In this document: positions 36,551 to 36,589 of the stretch, in pieces
Layout of the letters: each line of letters opens with the position of its first letter
Position numbering within the stretch: position 1 is the stretch's first letter
Source of the DNA: FCB group bacterium
GTDB lineage: Bacteria > Zixibacteria > MSB-5A5 > GN15 > JAAZOE01
NCBI GenBank assembly: GCA_024231695.1
Contig: JAAEQF010000463.1
Location: 1 to 36,589 of the forward strand
Direction: 5' to 3'
DNA: 36,589 bases
The notes under the pieces: generated by a model
What the model saw: only the letters and a program-made list of their open reading frames with translations
Database searches by the model: none
What the model was told of the DNA's origin: nothing
Translations under genes and position numbers: made by a program

Positions 36551-36589
36551 AATACCCCCTATTGCAATATGCGCTTATGTGCGTGAGCC

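Noticed and set aside
1-36589. Toxin, antibiotic-resistance or virulence genes
   Set aside because: No reading frame showed recognisable motifs of such families; remaining unknown genes are short or virion-like.

Overview
The window looks like the essentially complete genome of a temperate, tailed (siphovirus-type) bacteriophage of about 36.6 kb. It carries an HK97-type head module (small and split large terminase, portal, S78 prohead protease, HK97-fold major capsid), a long-tail module (major tail protein, frameshifted tail chaperones, tape measure, tail tip proteins), and a lysogeny module (divergent Cro/CI-like switch, tyrosine integrase). The attachment site, a tRNA-Ala(CGC) 3' half, lies next to the integrase in the interior of the window. 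Phage genes lie on both sides of it, so the sequence represents the excised/virion or circular form, not an integrated prophage. The host is a bacterium using standard Shine-Dalgarno signals and stop codons; the sequence does not name it. Base composition is about balanced by eye.

Layout. (1) 57-7267, minus strand: early operon read from a Cro-like repressor. In order of transcription: Cro-like protein, small DNA-binding and clamp-motif proteins, a PD-(D/E)XK nuclease, a coiled-coil protein, a small protein, a 198-bp hexanucleotide array, RecT annealing protein, a DUF4373-type replication protein, RuvC-like resolvase, HNH endonuclease, and small membrane or zinc proteins. Many genes overlap by 1-4 bases. 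(2) 7274-7376: divergent promoter/operator region. (3) 7419-9675, plus strand: CI-like repressor without a self-cleaving domain, a PAS-like protein, a LITAF-like membrane zinc protein, and the integrase. (4) 9684-9873: attP with a tRNA-derived core and flanking palindromes, plus the terminator ending the late operon. (5) 9883-36550, minus strand: late operon. Read from high to low coordinates: PLD-like nuclease, TerS, TerL ATPase half, TerL nuclease half, a two-gene cassette bracketed by three pentanucleotide arrays, a promoter with a large inverted repeat, small membrane protein, portal-MuF fusion, internal terminator, protease, capsid. It continues with an unusual 6-kb block of small virion/decoration-like genes, connectors, a three-domain methyltransferase-glycosyltransferase-glycosyltransferase, major tail protein, tail chaperones with a -1 frameshift, tape measure, tail tip/fibre, holin-like protein, and M15-type endolysin. 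If the genome is circular, the early operon runs straight across the window junction into the terminase operon.

Most unusual content. (a) Three composite arrays of degenerate 5-bp units (CCNNN on the + strand, GGNNN in the mRNA), each split by a conserved AT-rich 17-19-bp spacer. They start at a stop codon and fill the gaps around two genes between terL and portal. A fourth, 6-bp-period array (GGTCGN in the mRNA) precedes recT. (b) A methyltransferase plus two glycosyltransferase domains fused in one protein directly upstream of, and overlapping, the major tail protein gene. (c) A terminase large subunit split into ATPase and nuclease genes. (d) A repressor without a peptidase domain followed by a PAS-like gene, suggesting induction other than by SOS cleavage. 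Protein calls rest on motif recognition only, without database searches.
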